Assembly (NCBI GenBank): GCA_031177445.1
Contig: JAPSGP010000153.1
Location: forward strand, 1 to 7,061
Length of the DNA stretch: 7,061 nucleotides
Direction of reading: 5' to 3'
Source of the DNA: Acidimicrobiia bacterium
GTDB lineage: Bacteria > Actinomycetota > Acidimicrobiia > IMCC26256 > JACDBD01
The first letter of the stretch is position 1; every line of letters starts with the position of its first letter. Below are positions 5,940 to 7,061 of the stretch, piece after piece. The translations under genes and the position numbers were made by a program. The notes under the pieces were generated by a model. It had not been told where the DNA came from and ran no database searches. It worked only from the letters and a program-made list of their open reading frames with translations.

Positions 5940-6084
5940 GACCGCTGTCTTCCCGCCACAGAACCCGGCGGAAACCCCAAACCCGGCCAATTGCCGAATT
6001 GGTCGATCCTCCCCGGAAACGTCCGCCGTTCGAATTGCCGGGAATGCCGGACCAATTCTCCGGCCCCCGATACCGTCGCCCTCG
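5940..6084. promoter_or_regulatory. Divergent intergenic region with AATT-centred inverted motifs
   Basis: About 145 bp separate the start of the peptide operon (minus) from the methyltransferase start (plus). This is the only local AT-richer patch and must hold both promoters. It contains the inverted repeat CCAATTGCCGAATTGG (5987-6002), a second AATTGCCG at 6033-6040, and CCAATTC at 6052-6058, the reverse complement of GAATTGG at 5996-6002. These could be operator half-sites for one regulator. TACCGT at 6071-6076 fits an actinobacterial TAnnnT -10 element placing a leaderless start near the GTG at 6085. I see no convincing -10/-35 pair on the minus strand. Confidence 0.4.
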
Positions 6085-6825
6085 GTGGAGCTCGAGGAGT
6101 ACGCCCGCATCGCCGCGGCCGAGGACGAGCACTGGTGGTACCGCAGCACGCGGGCGCTCATGGCGCAGCTCCTGGCGCCGTGGCTCGAGGCGCGGTCGCC
6201 GGCCACGACCCGCATTCTCGACGCCGGTTGCGGCCCCGGCGGCAACGGCGCCTGGCTCGCCACACGCGGGACGGTCGTAGGCGTCGACCTGGCGATGGAA
6301 GCACTCGAGTTCGTACGAGCTCGCCGCCCGACGACGGCTCCGGTGCGCGGCGGGCTCACGGCTCTGCCGCTCGCCGATGCCAGCTTCGACATGGCCGTCG
6401 CCATCACGGTCCTCTACTCGGTTCCCGACGACGACGGAGCGGTTCGGGAGCTCGCGCGCGTCGTGCGCCCCGGTGGCGCGGTCCTTGCGGTCGAGCCCGC
6501 CTTCGAGGCGCTCCGCCGGGCGCACGACCGCACCGTCCACGGCCTCCGTCGCTACCGCCGGACCGGCCTGACCCAGCTCTTCGAAGGAGCCGGGCTGCGC
6601 GTGCAACGGGCGACGTACGCCTACGCATTCCTGGCTCCACCGGCAGCTGTCCTCGGCCTGCTCGAACGCAGACACGAGCCGGCCGCAGCCAACGCGCGCT
6701 CCGACCTCGAGCGTCGACCCCTCGACCGCCTGTTCCGGCCCCTCGCGAGCCGCGAACGGCAATGGCTCGCCAAGCACGACCTCCCCGTCGGCTTGTCGGT
6801 CGCGGTCCTGGCCACGCGCACCTGA
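6085..6825 (+). CDS. Class I SAM-dependent methyltransferase
   Basis: 246 residues from the chosen GTG. The N-terminal EEYARIAAAEDEHWWYRSTR is typical of Methyltransf_11/UbiE-like enzymes. SAM motif I is ILDAGCGPGG (44-53), the acidic loop is VVGVDLAMEA (64-73, Asp68), then LPLADASFDMAVAITVLY (about 94-111) and the post-motif RVVRPGGAVLAVEP (about 125-137). The C-terminal third (YRRTGLTQLFEGAGL, then AYAFLAPPAAVLGLLERR) is the usual variable substrate part. The frame remains open upstream to 5917, but those residues are Pro/Ser-rich, unlike the family, and would overlap the peptide operon start. No Shine-Dalgarno is visible at 6085, so a leaderless message is likely. It is divergent from the peptide operon. 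Substrate unknown: a small molecule, polyprenol/glycan or peptide are all possible. Confidence 0.88.
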   Translation: MELEEYARIAAAEDEHWWYRSTRALMAQLLAPWLEARSPATTRILDAGCGPGGNGAWLATRGTVVGVDLAMEALEFVRARRPTTAPVRGGLTALPLADASFDMAVAITVLYSVPDDDGAVRELARVVRPGGAVLAVEPAFEALRRAHDRTVHGLRRYRRTGLTQLFEGAGLRVQRATYAYAFLAPPAAVLGLLERRHEPAAANARSDLERRPLDRLFRPLASRERQWLAKHDLPVGLSVAVLATRT

Positions 6826-6884
6826 TCGCCGCCGCCAGCGGGCGGAGGTGGCGGTGCCGAGCGACGACGACTTGAGCCGAGCGA

Positions 6885-6909
6885 GAAACGGGCCCCGCGG
6901 GCCCGTTTC
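6885..6909. terminator. GC-rich hairpin, probable bidirectional terminator
   Basis: Arms GAAACGGGCCC and GGGCCCGTTTC form a perfect 11-bp stem with loop CGC, 60 nt after the methyltransferase stop and before the 3' end of a converging gene. There is no U-tract outside the stem, as is common for hairpin terminators proposed in high-GC actinobacteria. The rest of 6826-6999 shows no supported gene. Confidence 0.6.
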
Positions 6910-6999
6910 GAGCAACGCGGACTGGAGGAGGAGCCGGCACCGTCACCTCCGCCCGGTCACCGCGTCGGCCAGACGTAATGGGGTCGGAAGCGCGCGTCG

Positions 7000-7061
7000 C
7001 TACCGCCGGCGCAGCACCACGAGCTCGAACCAGAGCCCCACCAGCGCGAGGAGCGTGCGGG
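7000..7061 (-). CDS. C-terminal end of a probable membrane protein (partial, runs off the window)
   Basis: The last 20 codons of an open minus-strand frame read RTLLALVGLWFELVVLRRR then TAG. This is a hydrophobic stretch ending in a positive cluster, the pattern of a last transmembrane helix with a cytoplasmic end. It converges with the methyltransferase across the 6885-6909 hairpin. Only the tail is present, so no family can be named, and a chance open frame is possible at this length. Confidence 0.4.
   Translation of the reverse strand, partial: RTLLALVGLWFELVVLRRR

Noticed and set aside
5917..6084. Longer methyltransferase starting at 5917
   Set aside because: The extra 56 residues are Pro/Ser-rich, unlike the family, and would overlap the start of the opposite-strand peptide gene; EEYARIAAAEDEHWWYR is the normal family N-terminus.
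5940..6407. Upstream extension of the divergent peptide frame to 6407
   Set aside because: Runs antisense through the methyltransferase SAM motifs and reads as Ser/Arg/Ala-rich sequence.

Overview
The window is GC-rich with strongly G/C-biased third codon positions, frequent GTG starts, purine-rich Shine-Dalgarno sites and Thr/Pro/Ser-rich secreted tails. This suggests a high-GC actinobacterium; I cannot assign a family or species from sequence alone. No tRNA, rRNA, insertion sequence or CRISPR array is visible.

Nearly everything from 5 to 5939 lies on the minus strand and reads as one tightly packed directional run. In transcription order it contains: (a) a divergent small peptide gene (5939-5715) followed by three paralogous small peptide genes (5722-5513, 5500-5288, 5258-5043). 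The three share an identical 25-residue N-terminal block and a variable Asn/Ala/Val-rich C-terminal part. (b) A perfect 11-bp hairpin. (c) A polytopic membrane protein that joins a PqqD-like N-terminal domain to an M50 (site-2-protease type) zinc metalloprotease with HEFGH and LDG motifs, ending in a Thr/Pro-rich tail. (d) A single-pass anchored protein with a duplicated CxxC motif, a helical segment and another Thr/Ser/Pro-rich tail. (e) Three consecutive short-chain dehydrogenase/reductase (SDR) genes linked by overlaps of 1 and 13 nt.

A plus-strand class I SAM-dependent methyltransferase (6085-6825) diverges from the peptide operon across about 145 bp of intergenic DNA with several AATT-centred inverted motifs. 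It is followed by a strong GC hairpin and then by the apparent C-terminal end of a minus-strand membrane protein running off the window (7000-7061).

The peptide/PqqD-M50/CxxC-anchor block looks like a coherent small-peptide export or maturation system. The shared peptide N-terminus looks like a leader, the PqqD-like domain is the type of fold that binds leaders, and the M50 protease is a plausible processing enzyme. The anchored CxxC protein carries a stretch resembling the peptide C-terminal part. No radical SAM, cyclase, lanthionine synthetase or ABC transporter gene is visible, so whether the peptides are modified is open. The SDR genes may simply be downstream metabolic genes or may belong to the same transcription unit.
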